DNA of 64,000 bases from Vespa crabro (GCF_910589235.1 NC_060961.1:4803001-4867000), one strand, 5' to 3'; shown: positions 22,831-34,599, counted from the stretch's first letter. The notes: generated from the sequence alone by a model not told the origin. A program made the numbers and translations.

Positions 22831-23217
22831 CTTCGTTTTCATTTTTTTCTTTTTAAAGAGAGTAAACTCGCACCCTTACTTCTTTGCTTATCCGCGCGTA
22901 CCTTTCTTACGAGGGTTACCCTTGAAACTTAATAAGCGGTTTTCGCGAATTAAACGTCGTTAGTTATTCATGCGAGAGGATAACAATGGATCCTTTTCAT
23001 CGAGTTTTTGAAACTTTTACTTTTTCTTTTTTTTTTTTCTTCCATAAAATCCCGGTTCGTATGTAAACTTTACTAAACTGTGAACTCTATAATCTTTTTG
23101 CTTTAGATTTTTATTTTGTTTATATTGAATATGTATTGAGGATATGAAAGAAAATAAGTTTCTTGAAATTAATTTTCAGCTATAATATTGCTCGAGAGGG
23201 TCACGAGAGAGGATGAT

Positions 23218-23220
23218 AAA

Positions 23221-23289
<69 letters not shown>
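23218..23289. repeat. Poly-A then (GA)n microsatellite
   Basis: Twelve A residues passing into about 60 bases of GA. Confidence 0.95.
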
Positions 23290-23292
<3 letters not shown>

Positions 23293-24640
23293 CGTTATCC
23301 ATACTCGCGCAAGGATTAATTGTTATTTTATGAAAAAAAAAAAAGATAAAAATCTCGCAGAAAAAAAAAGAATTTTAAAAGCATGTTTAAAAATTGTGGG
23401 CATATATTGTTTATGTATTAAAGTTTCAAGATAGCTATTATAATGATACGCGTGATATACTCGACTTCAGAAATCCTGTAAACAAATGCTAACAAAATAG
23501 ATAACGAGATACAAATATCATCAAAAATAGAAAAGGATCAACCTAATAAAGATAACATTTTTATCTATGGCCAATAATAAATTTAAGAACTTCATAGAAT
23601 AAACGAACGTATTAATAAAATAAATAGAATATAATAAGAGGAATACGATTTAAAGGAATAAGCGACTATGATTTAAAAATAAAGGAGATATAATGAAAGA
23701 TATAGAAAAAAAAACCAACACGATATACTTAAAGAACATATCATCGAAAATAGATCATTAAACGTGTATTTATATGCAATAGATTATGCATTAGAAAATA
23801 GAAGTTCCAGAATAAAGTATTGAATACAGTGAAACGATAATTAATAATTGACAATTATTATTGAATGAATAATGATGAATATTTAGGTTTATCATAGATC
23901 TTCGCATGGTTATGAATGTGTCATTTAATTTTTGTTTCTTTTGGACTTTGTTTTTCTTTCGTTTTATTTTTACGTCATCTGGAGTCAAGTCGTATTAAAG
24001 TAAACATCGCGCGTAATAGAAGCCTAACGATAAAGATTTATTTATTTATACAATCGTATCGTGACCTTCCATGTTCGAACGTTTATATACGATCGGAGAT
24101 GAATATACCGATCAGTTTGAAATCAGAAGTTATAGCGTTATGTATGGATAAGACACGTTCAGACAAATTTATACAAGTATATGCTGTGATCATGCCATTC
24201 CATTATGAGACCAGGAAACAAGGAAAATATCGGTAGCTATCAAATATAATCTTTATTAATTGCGTAAACAATAGATCATTTTTTTTATAGAAGATCAATT
24301 GATATTTCATATTATACCTCGATTTTATATACCTTCATATTGAAAGATTTTTGTAATCAGGAAATCGTAACGATAGTATTATATTATATTAATTATCATC
24401 TCCGTCACGATATTAACTAAACTAATTAAAAGTCATCTCATCTCAAAACGTTTAGCATGGATATACGTATACGTACTACATTCAATATTTACAAATCATT
24501 TGAACATTTAAAAAGCAATCATACTTAAAAGCAGCAGTAATAATCAGAAATGTCATTACAATAATAATAGAATATATAGGTATGGATTGATCAAGACCCA
24601 TTGCATGATTATTGAATCACGTGATGTGAATTAATAAAGA

Positions 24641-24680
<40 letters not shown>

Positions 24681-26070
24681 TATTATTATTATGCAATATC
24701 AATATTTCTAATAATGATTTCATAGAATTCAACATAATGGTTCTAATGATGACAATAATAATAATAATATTCGTATGGATAATAAAAATATAACACAAGT
24801 TATTTTTTTGTTTCTCAGCATGACCGCAACAAGTTCCTTTTTTTACTATTTTTGTAACTATTTGAAATATTAAACAGATTTGTTCGAATCTTTAGGTTTT
24901 ATTTAAACATTTAAATGTCTGTATACCTATTTTTCCGTCTAAATTGTTACATGCATTTATGAAATTTATACTTGTACCGAGAATCCACGTAATGAGAGGA
25001 GAATTGTGCAATATCGACCGCTCTAAATTTTGTTGTTATATGTATTCTGGGTTAGAAAATTACAATTTCAAAAACGTGTCTGTACTATAAATGGAACTTA
25101 ATAAAAGGACGGAAATTATTTGATTGAAAGGAGTGCAATTTTATGATAAGAATTAATAATACGCAAAAGAGCAAAATAGTTGTAATTTGTAGGAAACGAA
25201 AAATTGAACGTTTTAATACATATCAATTATTAAATTAATACATTTTTAAATCTAAATGATTAACAATTTTAATAAAAAAGACATTTAATTGTTACAATAA
25301 AAGATTTTTGTGATATATATTTGTTAATTCAATTAATTAAATGTTAATATCCAATGGAAGAAACTAAAAAGTATTATACAATTCTTTTCAAATATTACTT
25401 CACTAGGTTAATTATAAAAAATTCAAACATTCATAACAAATTGTATATGCAATGGAAATAATTAAAACTACGCGAGAATATTTCAAATAATATCAGCAAT
25501 TTGTAATTAGGAATTTCTTTTGGAGATTTTTTTTCTTTTTATATAAGCTATTAAAGGATCCTAAGGAAATAAAAATAAAAATTTTCGAAATTAACAAAAT
25601 ATCTCCATACATGTTTCAATTTTATATACAATTTATATTTTGATGAAATAGGAGAAGTGAGTATCTACTACCAAAAAGGGGAAGCTTTTTTCGCCTGGGG
25701 TTTAAAAGGTGGAGCCCTCTGCCCGGGTTGAAAGGTTGGTTTATTTTCGCTCACACGCGTGAAAGCATGTATGGTAGTATCCAGGTATGCACGTATGTGT
25801 ATTGGAATACATGTAACAGAAGCGTCGCACTTGCGGTAGTGGAAATGGATCCGATGTTATTTACGGTAACTTTGTTTTCAAGCTCAGGTTGGTACGTAGA
25901 TAGATGCACGAAACGTGATCGCTTGTTACTGGTGTAATACTCGATACGATGCGAGAACGATGGCTTCACTTCGATGGATGAAGTACATAGAATTCTTTTT
26001 CTTTATTTCTCACAGCTTCGAACGATCATCGTTCCTATCCGATTAAATCTTTCTACGAATTGTCTATATT
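23290..26070. other. AT-rich sequence, no supported gene
   Basis: Strongly AT-rich from 23300 to 25700 apart from the AAT array. 25700-25960 is GC-richer and open on both strands for about 70 codons (plus-strand ATG at 25728), again without a recognisable domain. Confidence 0.5.
24643..24692. repeat. (AAT)n array ending in an (ATT)n inverted arm
   Basis: AAT units followed by ATT units. The junction is a perfect palindrome centred between 24679 and 24680 with 13-base arms. Confidence 0.9.
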
Positions 26071-26073
26071 CTT

Positions 26074-26151
26074 AAAAGAAAAAAACAAAAAAGAAAAAAA
26101 AAAAAACAAAAAGAAAAAAAAGAGAAGAAAAAAAAAAGAAAAAGAAAAAAA
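26074..26151. repeat. A-rich simple sequence
   Basis: Runs of A with single C or G interruptions; poly-Lys in translation. Confidence 0.9.
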
Positions 26152-26159
26152 TCCACTTT

Positions 26160-28045
26160 TAATATCAAGCATAGGTTTCGCAAACTCGTTCCGTTCATTT
26201 TCCGTGTGTATTTATACGCAAGGGATCTTCCCTACGAAAGCAAGATGAATTCGATAAACCATTCGCGAAACAAAATACAAGGTCTCTCGTCGCTCGTAAA
26301 CAATCCTGACGTGTTAGACCGAGTGTATTTTTACGAGCGTGGATTAATAATAACGTGGTACATTTCACGCATAGGTATGTATATGCATATATGTATCTCA
26401 ATCGTTGGAACGGCAACCTACCGATCCTAGCTAATTAACGGTCAGTTATCGACGATGCAGCGATGCTAAACACTGGCACCGTTGAGGTGCTACATAATTT
26501 CAGCCTCACCGAATCCCTTTATACGTGGCTCGCGTAAAACCGCAGTTACAGTTAATAATAAAGTTCGTGGCACTATGCCAGCTCTGATATACTACGCATT
26601 CTCCCTTTCTCTCTCCCTCTTTCTCTCTCTCTCTCTCTTTCACTCGCTCTCTCGCTCTCTAATACCTTTTCGTACCTTCTCTATTTGTAGCTACAGTCAT
26701 GGTTGCAGGTAACGAGTCGGTAAAGCCGCTTCACGATTCGTACATAGTTTGTATATCCGACAGTGCATGATGCAAATATCCTGAGAGAAGAAAATAAAGC
26801 AAAACGGTGTCGTTACTTATGAATATACTAATTGTAATAACCTCCAATTATACGGCTAACAACACAAATGTCTTATTCGTATTATTTTCGAACTATATTA
26901 TGATACGAATGGAATTGAATTGTCGTATTTGTTTTTCATCTTTTTCAAGTTATGTCAGAAAATTTTAAATGAAATAGGAAGATATTTGATTTATCGTATT
27001 ATGTATATATAATTGTCTCTTTTTTTCTTTTTTTTTTTATTCGCGTTAGTTTATTATCGATACAGTTAAAAAGAAGAATAGTTTTATTTAGCAAAATTCG
27101 AAAACTTTGTGGTATATTCCGATATCATCTTGAAATTTCAATATACGAGAGGAATTTGTCGTGTAACTTGGATAGCACATTGTTTCGAAGATTCCAATGT
27201 CCGATGTCGTGATGATCTTTCGATCATGCCCGTATCTAAATTCTTCAAAATCCAGAAAATATCATTTACAAAGGTGCTTGAAGAAGATACGTAGAAGGAG
27301 AGAGAAAAAGGATAGATTTTTTCTTTTTCAAAGTAAAATTAACAATATGTCAATTATGCTGTAAGAAAGATTAAAAAAGTTTGAATAGAAAATAAATATT
27401 TTCTTTTTTTTCTTCTTACATTCCAATCGTAATTATTATTATTCACGAATAATTGTAAGGCTATTTGTTTAATCTTTTCTTTTTTCTTTTTAATTATAAT
27501 CTCTCTTGTAAATTAAAAATTTGTAATACAAATTCTAAATTCTTAAATTTTAAAGACCCCGTCATATATTATGTATTAACTTACTAGTCTCAAATTATCC
27601 GATACATTCGATGTTACGAATTGAGTCAACGATATTTAAACGAAGTTATCTCCGTCTCTTTCTCTCTTCGAACGGATGAACATTTTCAACGCGTTTTCTC
27701 GAGACTTGAACTCCTCCTGATGACGTCTGTTTCAACTCGGCAATTAACAACGTTTGCGTAGCAGCGACTTGCTTAAACGCTTGAATAGTCGTGCTACTGC
27801 TTTGAAATTGAGGCGGTTGTACGGCAACAGACGTTCTCGTTTGCCGCTTAAGATGTACGTTAAAAGAACGTATATCTCGTAGAACGGCACCTCTCTCTTC
27901 ATTTTCGTCTCTACGTAACGGAGGCTATAGCTAGATGACGACGACGAGACGAGACAAATTTTCATCCTCCTGTCTTGTTCGCTCAACTACGGATGCAGAA
28001 ACCGATAAGCAAGTTAAAGAGAGAAAGTTGTGAGATAGTTGAACT
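26160..28045. other. No supported gene; two GC-richer patches
   Basis: 26160-26560 and 27650-27990 are GC-richer. In the second, a minus-strand frame of 73 codons starts with a real ATG (MKICLVSSSSSSYSLRY...) and ends at 27744. It lacks splice support and any domain, so I do not call it. Between them the DNA is AT-rich. Confidence 0.4.
26601..26660. repeat. (CT)n-rich pyrimidine tract
   Basis: CT repeat with CCC, TTT and CTCG interruptions. Confidence 0.88.
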
Positions 28046-28050
28046 AGTTT

Positions 28051-28062
28051 CTTTCTCTCCCT

Positions 28063-28094
<32 letters not shown>

Positions 28095-28104
28095 TTTTCT
28101 TTCT
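28051..28104. repeat. (CT)n microsatellite
   Basis: CT repeat with TTT interruptions, followed about 40 bases later by a poly-T run. Confidence 0.92.
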
Positions 28105-28140
28105 ATTTATTTATCATTCTTCCAAAATTTCATTTTAATA

Positions 28141-28164
28141 TTTTTTTTTTTTTTTTTTTTTTTT
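28141..28164. repeat. Poly-T run, 24 bases
   Basis: Uninterrupted T homopolymer. Confidence 0.92.
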
Positions 28165-28228
28165 AAGATAGAAATGTCAAGAATATTTACTGATTTAAAT
28201 ATATATTTTCTTTCTCTTACATATTTTA

Positions 28229-28229
<1 letters not shown>

Positions 28230-28260
<31 letters not shown>

Positions 28261-28267
28261 GCTCGCT
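28230..28267. repeat. (CT)n microsatellite
   Basis: CT repeat ending in CGCTCGCTC. Confidence 0.92.
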
Positions 28268-28269
28268 CT

Positions 28270-29060
28270 TTCCGAGTATTTCAATGTTGACATATCGTCA
28301 TCGTTAATTATTTCATCCATACGTTACATTGAGCAATTAACCGAGTTAGTATACGGTTGTTAAATGGAGGTAAGGAATAGGTACGACATTGAGCCATCAT
28401 CTTATTACCCACAGGGGAATTGTAATTAATTAAACTGAGACAATATTCGAAATCGCAGAGGAATAATTCGGCATTTAATTGAATGAATAACGTTATTTTC
28501 TATTTTTGATACAGATATTCGACTTGAAGATCACTATATTCGACTAATTGAAATGAGTATTATAATGATAAAATGTTACAATATATTTATTATGACGAAT
28601 TTTATTGCTTTTTCCTTTTGTTTGTTTTTTTTTTTCATTTTATGATAAGTAATTTAATTTTACGTACTTGTATAATTTCAAACGATTCCGTACAAAGTTT
28701 TTCCTTTTTAGCCTATGGTCACATTGAAATCTTTAAACTGCAACAAAATAGGAACGTTCGATTTTTCTAAAAGTTTTATCAACGATAGTTCATAATTAAC
28801 ATTGGATTACATTAATCTGTTTTCCCTTGACCGTAGTTAAGCTCGAAATTCGAATGGCCTATCATTGTAATCGGAGTTTGTCCATTTGCTTTGCGGAATT
28901 ACACTTTAAGCAAAATCTATGAGAATAGTCTTTTCCTCGAATATTGCAATGAGAGCTTCTCTCAAACACATTCCAAGATACTCCTCAGAACGGACTAATT
29001 CGAATCGTTGAGAATTCTCGATCGCCTTTAAAAAGGAATCGTCAATTCGTTTAGCGATCG
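28270..29060. other. AT-rich sequence, no supported gene
   Basis: No open frame of note, no repeats beyond short T runs. Confidence 0.5.
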
Positions 29061-29067
29061 AACGATC

Positions 29068-29459
29068 TCATTCACTCGAATTAATTTCGGATTCGAATAA
29101 AATAAAAAAAAAAAAAAAAGAAAAAACTGAAGAAGTATTGTAACGAAACGATGCAACGTATCTTTTCATAAATATTTCAGGCATGTTAAAAGATATACGT
29201 TCCCTATTTTTTCGCGTTAACGAGCAACGGACTTTCATAAAAAGATACGTAGCTAAATCTACGAAATCTCGCGAACGATCGAACGAAGCTTTTTTGCCCT
29301 TCGTATTAAATACACGAAGGGATAAATGAGAAGAGACGAGATGAGAGCCGGAGTATTTGATAGGTGCGAAAGCAGCAGCATGGGCTGCTTGATTTGATGT
29401 GACTCTCAGTAAAGGAAGAACCGAACCGAGAAAGATAGGGTTGCATATACGTACATACG

Positions 29460-29513
<54 letters not shown>

Positions 29514-29859
29514 CATGTACAATTGGATGAGAATGCTCATACGTAAATGATTTACATACAATAAAAGAGAGATGAAAAATATCAGTGTACATCGGCAAAT
29601 GTGTTGTTTCTATGCATATATACGTGAATGTATCTGTATAATATAAAGTATATAAATATATAGACATACGTGCACGTGCTTTGGATTCGCTTTTCAATGA
29701 ATGCCAATATAAAGGCGGGTCGTCCCAAGCTTTCGCATTCTCAGCCACAGCGAGAGTGCACCGGCTGGGCTTGCCTTTATACACGGAGAAGCAGAAAACA
29801 GAACGGTAGCTCATTAGCGGTAACAGGGAGCCGAGCAAGAGAGGAAGCTCGTTATCCAT
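29068..29859 (-). CDS. Longest open frame in the window (263 codons from ATG), doubtful
   Basis: Extending the frame upstream to a TTG at 29994 gives 308 codons. That is longer than expected by chance in AT-rich DNA, even after discounting the Ile-Tyr run encoded by the TA microsatellite at 29468-29511. The N-terminal part (MDNELPLLLGSLLPL ...) is mildly hydrophobic; the middle is Tyr/Thr/Ile-rich and CATA-repeat driven; the C-terminal part is basic and ends in a poly-Phe stretch from a poly-A run. No domain, signal or family is recognisable, the ATG context is poor, and a good donor (GGAG|GTACGT, minus strand near 29894) lies inside the upstream extension. Part of it may be an exon and the rest chance. 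Confidence 0.2.
29468..29511. repeat. (TA)n microsatellite
   Basis: Alternating AT preceded by GTACATAC units. Confidence 0.95.
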
Positions 29860-29990
29860 GGATACACAAACCCAGAATGTATGTACGTACCTCCTTCGTA
29901 ATCCGTGCGGTACGATTCGAGTTGTCTGTATGTCTTGAAGCTTGAGCTTTCTACGGGCATCACCCCCTTTGAATTCAACCCGTACCCCTT
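29690..29990. other. GC-richer island, both strands open
   Basis: Balanced composition with a TATA-like ATATAAAGG at about 29708 (plus strand). Open frames exist on both strands (plus frame beginning MNANIKAGRPKLSHS). GTACGTAC near 29885 reads as a donor on either strand. It could be a promoter or exon; undetermined. Confidence 0.25.
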
Positions 29991-29999
29991 GCAATCTAT

Positions 30000-30820
30000 T
30001 TATCTATATATACATATACTTTTATATCTTTATCAAGTTCTCTTGGTAATCATGACTTGATGCTTTTAATTTAGTCATCGAACGTTTCCTTCTTTGTACA
30101 TTTTCTCTTTTATTCCTTTTCTTTTTTTTTTCCTTTTTTTCCTTTTTGTTTTTTTTTCTAGAAGTATTGGAGGAAAATATGGTTAGAATGATCAAGCAAA
30201 CAAAACTTTTTGAATTTAGCAAAGTTTCCAGAGGAGCGCTTTCCGGAGGATATTGATCCTACCGTGTGCGGTGTATTGTATAAAGGCGTAGTTCGTTTAT
30301 CGTTATAGTTGTCTTTAAAAAAAAAAAAAAGGAAAAAAATGAATAAAATAAATTGGTTAAAAGTGTATATTTAATTACAAAAGGGGTTATATCTATAAGG
30401 GTTATATTTTCGATTAATTTTTTCTTTTAATAATTTCGTTCTTTTTTTCTTTTTTCTTTTTTCTTTTTTTTTTTTTAATTACGTTTTACAATTAGAAAAT
30501 AAATAATAAACAAAATTAATTGATAATGCAGAAGCTAACTTTTTGTTCTTTTAATAATAATAGAATATACAATATGGAAAAATGATATTATCGAGAAATA
30601 TCTTTTTTTCCTTTGGAAAATATTAAAAGATATTTGTAATTAATAACTTCAAAACTTTAATGAGCAAAAATGAATGATATTGTTGCCATATAGAGCTATG
30701 GACTATGCGATGACCGTTTTTAGGATGAATAATATTCTGTAAGAGGATTCTCCGCTTTTGCTTTTCGTGGAAGAACATTAAGAGGACGATTCTCGTTCGT
30801 CCTTGCTGTTGTTTAAATGC
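30000..30820. other. AT-rich sequence, no supported gene
   Basis: T-rich and A-rich runs (30115-30160, 30318-30331, 30440-30477) and little else. Confidence 0.5.
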
Positions 30821-30821
30821 A

Positions 30822-30822
30822 A

Positions 30823-30855
<33 letters not shown>

Positions 30856-30861
30856 TTCTCT
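30822..30861. repeat. (CT)n microsatellite
   Basis: CT repeat with one GTC interruption; sits directly before an acceptor-like TATAGCAG. Confidence 0.92.
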
Positions 30862-30868
30862 ATAGCAG

Positions 30869-31049
30869 TACTCGTTGGGGCAGAGTTCCGCATCGACTTA
30901 ATCGTCAAGCGGCAGAGAGAATTTACATTCACAATGACACAATGCTCTGCTTACTGACAAATCGGTCGTTCACAGTCAGCAACGACATAACGAGGAACAG
31001 TAACGCGAATGGTCTTTTGAATCATAAAGACTATATCAAAATATCATAG
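30869..31049 (+). CDS. Candidate terminal exon after CT tract, unknown protein
   Basis: After the acceptor-like CTCTATAGCAG ending at 30868, one frame stays open for 59 codons to TAG at 31047. It reads TRWGRVPHRLNRQAAERIYI and continues hydrophilic. The frame has no in-frame start until an internal ATG about a third of the way in, so it would need an upstream exon. The CT microsatellite would serve as pyrimidine tract. Evidence is only frame openness and one splice-like site; no family is recognised. Confidence 0.15.
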
Positions 31050-31096
31050 TCTCTTTGTCTTTTCCCGCTTTAATTATCCAACGAGTTTGTAATTAG

Positions 31097-31098
<2 letters not shown>

Positions 31099-31140
<42 letters not shown>
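31099..31140. repeat. (TA)n microsatellite
   Basis: About 42 bases of alternating AT. Confidence 0.95.
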
Positions 31141-31143
<3 letters not shown>

Positions 31144-31492
31144 AAAGAAAAAGTTGTTACCAACGATAATTAAAGTTTTTCTCTTCGTGATTTCTTTTTT
31201 ATTTCTTTTTCCCGTTAACAATTTGACTTTTAAGTCGACTTCGATATAATTATAATGTAATTATCTATATTGTAAAGGTATAAAATATAAGAAAATTTAT
31301 TGGATTTTGTGGATTGCCTTTTATCGTAGTTTTTTATTTTATTTGAACACGACTGACAGTAATTCTTATCAGTATTCTCAATATAACGAATATAACCATA
31401 ATCTAAGTTATTTCGAGTAACTGAGAGCAAGAAAAATGTAATCTTGACCGTTTAGGATTCCATCAACCGACAAGATCTATCGGCTCGGAAAA

Positions 31493-31936
31493 TCATCGGC
31501 TTCTAGTCGAATAGGCCGTTGTCACTAGCTTCCTAGTAGTACAAGGATACCGTAACCAGAGGAATGCTCGTTCGCAGTAATGCAATAACTGTGGTATCGC
31601 GACTGCAAGATACCACGAAGGGCTGGCATTCAGATTGGTCGCATCTCCCGCCGGTAAACTTGGAAGCATTTGCGCAAGATCGATCGCGTCAAGTTTAAGA
31701 AGAAAAACGAATGATGTACGAGAATTACAAGGATACGACTTTTTTTTTGTAAATTGGAAAGTTTTTGATGAACACTTTTTGAAATCATTTCTTTCCACAA
31801 AAATCATAATTATTCGTATTTTATGTCGATAATTAATAATATATTGAAAAGGGAGACTAGCTTTGATTTTCGTTAAAAGTAAGAAAAATTCGATATTATC
31901 GATAAATATCGAAAACGGGTACTTCAACTTTTGCAA
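31493..31936 (-). CDS. Open frame of 147 codons, doubtful
   Basis: Opens with TTG at 31936 (first ATG gives about 104 codons) and stops at 31493. The C-terminal 80 residues come from a GC-richer patch and look protein-like (MLPSLPAGDATNLN..., WYLAVAIPQLLHYCERAFLW). It has no low-complexity run. The plus strand is also open for about 80 codons over the same patch, and a length near 147 is roughly what the best chance frame in 64 kb could reach. No family is recognised. Confidence 0.15.
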   Translation of the reverse strand: MQKLKYPFSIFIDNIEFFLLLTKIKASLPFQYIINYRHKIRIIMIFVERNDFKKCSSKTFQFTKKKSYPCNSRTSFVFLLKLDAIDLAQMLPSLPAGDATNLNASPSWYLAVAIPQLLHYCERAFLWLRYPCTTRKLVTTAYSTRSR

Positions 31937-32357
31937 ATCTTTTATTTATAGGTGAAACAGGAAATTTAACTTGCTCAAAGAGCATAGTCTTTCTCGAGTT
32001 AGTTCAAGTGTATTGCGATCGTTGATACAGTGTAGAACTATGAAGATATTATAATTTCTTACCGTCAAAAATGAAAGTTAAAGAAATTGAAAGAGAAATA
32101 AGATTATCGTTTAATTAAAATTAAATCACTTTTAGAGATAAATCAAATTTTTTGATATATCAATGATCTCCCAGATCGAGAAACAATATGATTTTCCTAC
32201 TTAGTTAATATATAAGAGCGAGATATAGATACTAAATTCTTGATTAGCCACATGTCAATATACACATAAGCGCAAAGGATAGCCATAGCCTTAAGTGCCA
32301 TCCTCGCGTATACTAGCTAGCGTAATCGAATTTGCAGGGATAGACCAATTTGATTAC

Positions 32358-32360
<3 letters not shown>

Positions 32361-32414
<54 letters not shown>

Positions 32415-32420
32415 AAGAGA
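32361..32420. repeat. (GA)n microsatellite
   Basis: GA repeat with one GATAGA and GAAAGA interruptions. Confidence 0.95.
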
Positions 32421-33920
32421 AGGAAATGGATGCTTCGACATTGCTCCGTGTAATATCAAGTCATTATTATAATACTTGCGAATGTAGCTTAATAAACGTT
32501 TATTTAATACGATCCACGATGAGAGAGTCAGGAAATTGGAAGAAATTTGATATACTTTTACAAGTTATGAATTAGTTAACTTTTCTGTTCCCTTTATTAT
32601 CAGATGTATCTACTCGAACTTATTGAAATAAGTTTACTCATTGAATTATACGTTCCACGCAAAACTATTTACAGCGAATAATTAACATGGTTTATACATT
32701 TGGCCCGTAAGTTTAACACGTTCCATAGTATTATCGACTTTTTATAAAGCTTGAACGAATAGAAGGTAATAATCACTTTTGCAATGTTTCATACTTGAGG
32801 GAGAAAATAAACGAATATCGATTGTTACCGTAAAAGCCATCAAGATATCTTTTTAATTTTTTCTTTGATCTCATCGCTGTCTCTTTCCCTTTTATTTTTT
32901 TTTTCTCTTACTTCTCTGTTCTCTCTCTTTTTCTCTTTCTTTTCGACACTGATGATCGCGAGCGATTATCAAGCCAACTTTTCTCGTATTTCCTCGTATT
33001 CGCGAGATTCAACTTTCTTTCGTTTATTAGAGGACGAACTTCTTCTTCTTATTTCGAATCGCAAGAATGAACAATATTTCTTCGATTTCTTTAAGAAGTA
33101 AAATATTCCCGATTCTCAATCTACTTTTTTTTTTCAGTCAACTCTTTAGCTTTGTCATTATACGAACGCTTTTCTTCGTTTGAGATTTTGTACTTTTGAT
33201 CCTTGAGAGACATGTTAACGAATGAATAATTTTTTTTTTTTTTTTTATGAAATAAGAAGCAGGAGAGGAAAGAAGGATGATACATTCAAGGACGTCACGT
33301 TCGATGATTTCCTCGTACCAATTAAAGACGTTCGAACGTTTTGACGAAATATGCCGACTATTGTTCCAGACAAAAGGGAAAAAGCGATCAAGTTCGAAAT
33401 ATACCTTTTCTTTGGGATTATTCGGGCATACTTTTCGTAGTAAAATGATTCTGTAAGTGATTCTTAAGCGTTTGTCTGCAGTCAGACACGTATACTTACG
33501 TATTTATAACTATATGTATGTATGACTAGTAAGAGTAAGAAGGCTTGGAATACCATGAAATATCAGGAATACGGCTCTTTTACGAAAGTACCGAGGTGCT
33601 GGATACAATCCAGAAAGCTCCTCTCTTTCTTCTTCTTCTTCTTCTTCTTTTCTTTTTTTTTTTCTTTTCATGCGCATGCGCGTGTAACTCACGTTTCCGC
33701 ACGTATGCCGCTGCACATTTCCCGCAATCTCGAAGTTTTAGAACGATGCAAAAATCGTTTCTCTACGAAAAGGAATGAGATACTTATCTTCCGTGTAACA
33801 GTGGACTTTCAGAGTGTATGATAGAGAAGATGCATTTTTAGAGAAAACTCTGATCCCTCTGGAAGGAAGTGATACCACGTTCACGTGATGTGAATTCTTT
33901 ATTTGAGAAAGATAGATTGT
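32421..33920. other. No supported gene
   Basis: AT-rich with T-rich runs, a 17-base poly-T at 33230-33246 and a short TTC array at 33627-33649. Frames across 33510-33820 are driven by the TTC array. Confidence 0.45.
33627..33649. repeat. (TTC)n array
   Basis: About seven to eight TTC units passing into a T-rich run. Confidence 0.9.
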
Positions 33921-33922
33921 TA

Positions 33923-33975
33923 TATAGATAGACAGATAGATAGGCAGATAGATAGATAGATACATAGATAAATAG

Positions 33976-34011
<36 letters not shown>

Positions 34012-34024
34012 AGAGAGAGAGAAA
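33923..34024. repeat. Compound (GATA/GACA)n then (GA)n microsatellite
   Basis: GATA units with GACA, GGCA, CATA and AATA variants to about 33994, then GA to 34024. Fourth GATA-then-GA array of the window. Confidence 0.95.
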
Positions 34025-34336
34025 GATGGAGAAAATATTGAGTTCATAAACATATTTGATCATAAGTGATATTATATATTTCATTCATGATCACATATAT
34101 TTGATATATGTATATATCTGAGTATATATATATATATTTTTTTTTTATTTCTTTAAATATTTATTTAAATTAGTCAATATAAAATGATCAGTACAATAGT
34201 ATATTATATAGTAATATAAAATAAAATAAGATAAAATAAAACTGAAAGAGGGACAATGTAGGATTGTAGAAATTATTCATTTCAGTGAAATAAGAGTGAA
34301 AAGGTATGAGAGAGAATACATCCTTTCCGTATTTGT

Positions 34337-34588
34337 TTATTCGACGTGTCGAGCGTCGGTGGACTTGTTGGCCGGTTGGGTCAGTGCCAGACTTAGTATT
34401 GCTTCATAAATCCTTACCCAAGGAACTCCTGCATCATCTTGTATTGTGTCGCAAATAGTGCCCGCTTGCCCGCGTACCAATAATCGGATGTATCCGACAA
34501 AATTTATGGCCGATGCCTGTCCCTTCGAAAGGTAAAGAACGGCCGTGAAACTCGAAAGAAGCTCATCGAAAGCCCTTGGATATATTCG
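34337..34588 (-). CDS. Candidate exon or 3' coding end, unknown protein
   Basis: A stop-to-stop frame of 83 codons with protein-like composition: ...RAFDELLSSFTAVLYLS, INFVGYIRLLVRGQAG, DTIQDDAGVPW, VRIYEAILSLALTQPAN, ending in TAA at 34337. It has no early start codon, so it would have to be reached by splicing. One reading is an internal 99-base phase 0 exon (34418-34516) between GGGACAG|GCA and TGG|GTAAGG; the other is a terminal exon using the TAA. The pyrimidine tract before the acceptor is only fair. The plus strand is also open for about 37 codons here. I do not recognise the protein. Confidence 0.28.
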   Translation of the reverse strand, partial: RIYPRAFDELLSSFTAVLYLSKGQASAINFVGYIRLLVRGQAGTICDTIQDDAGVPWVRIYEAILSLALTQPANKSTDARHVE

Positions 34589-34599
34589 TTAATCTTGCA

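Noticed and set aside
33923..34024. CRISPR-like regular repeats
   Set aside because: The units are four-base microsatellite repeats with no spacers, in a eukaryotic setting.
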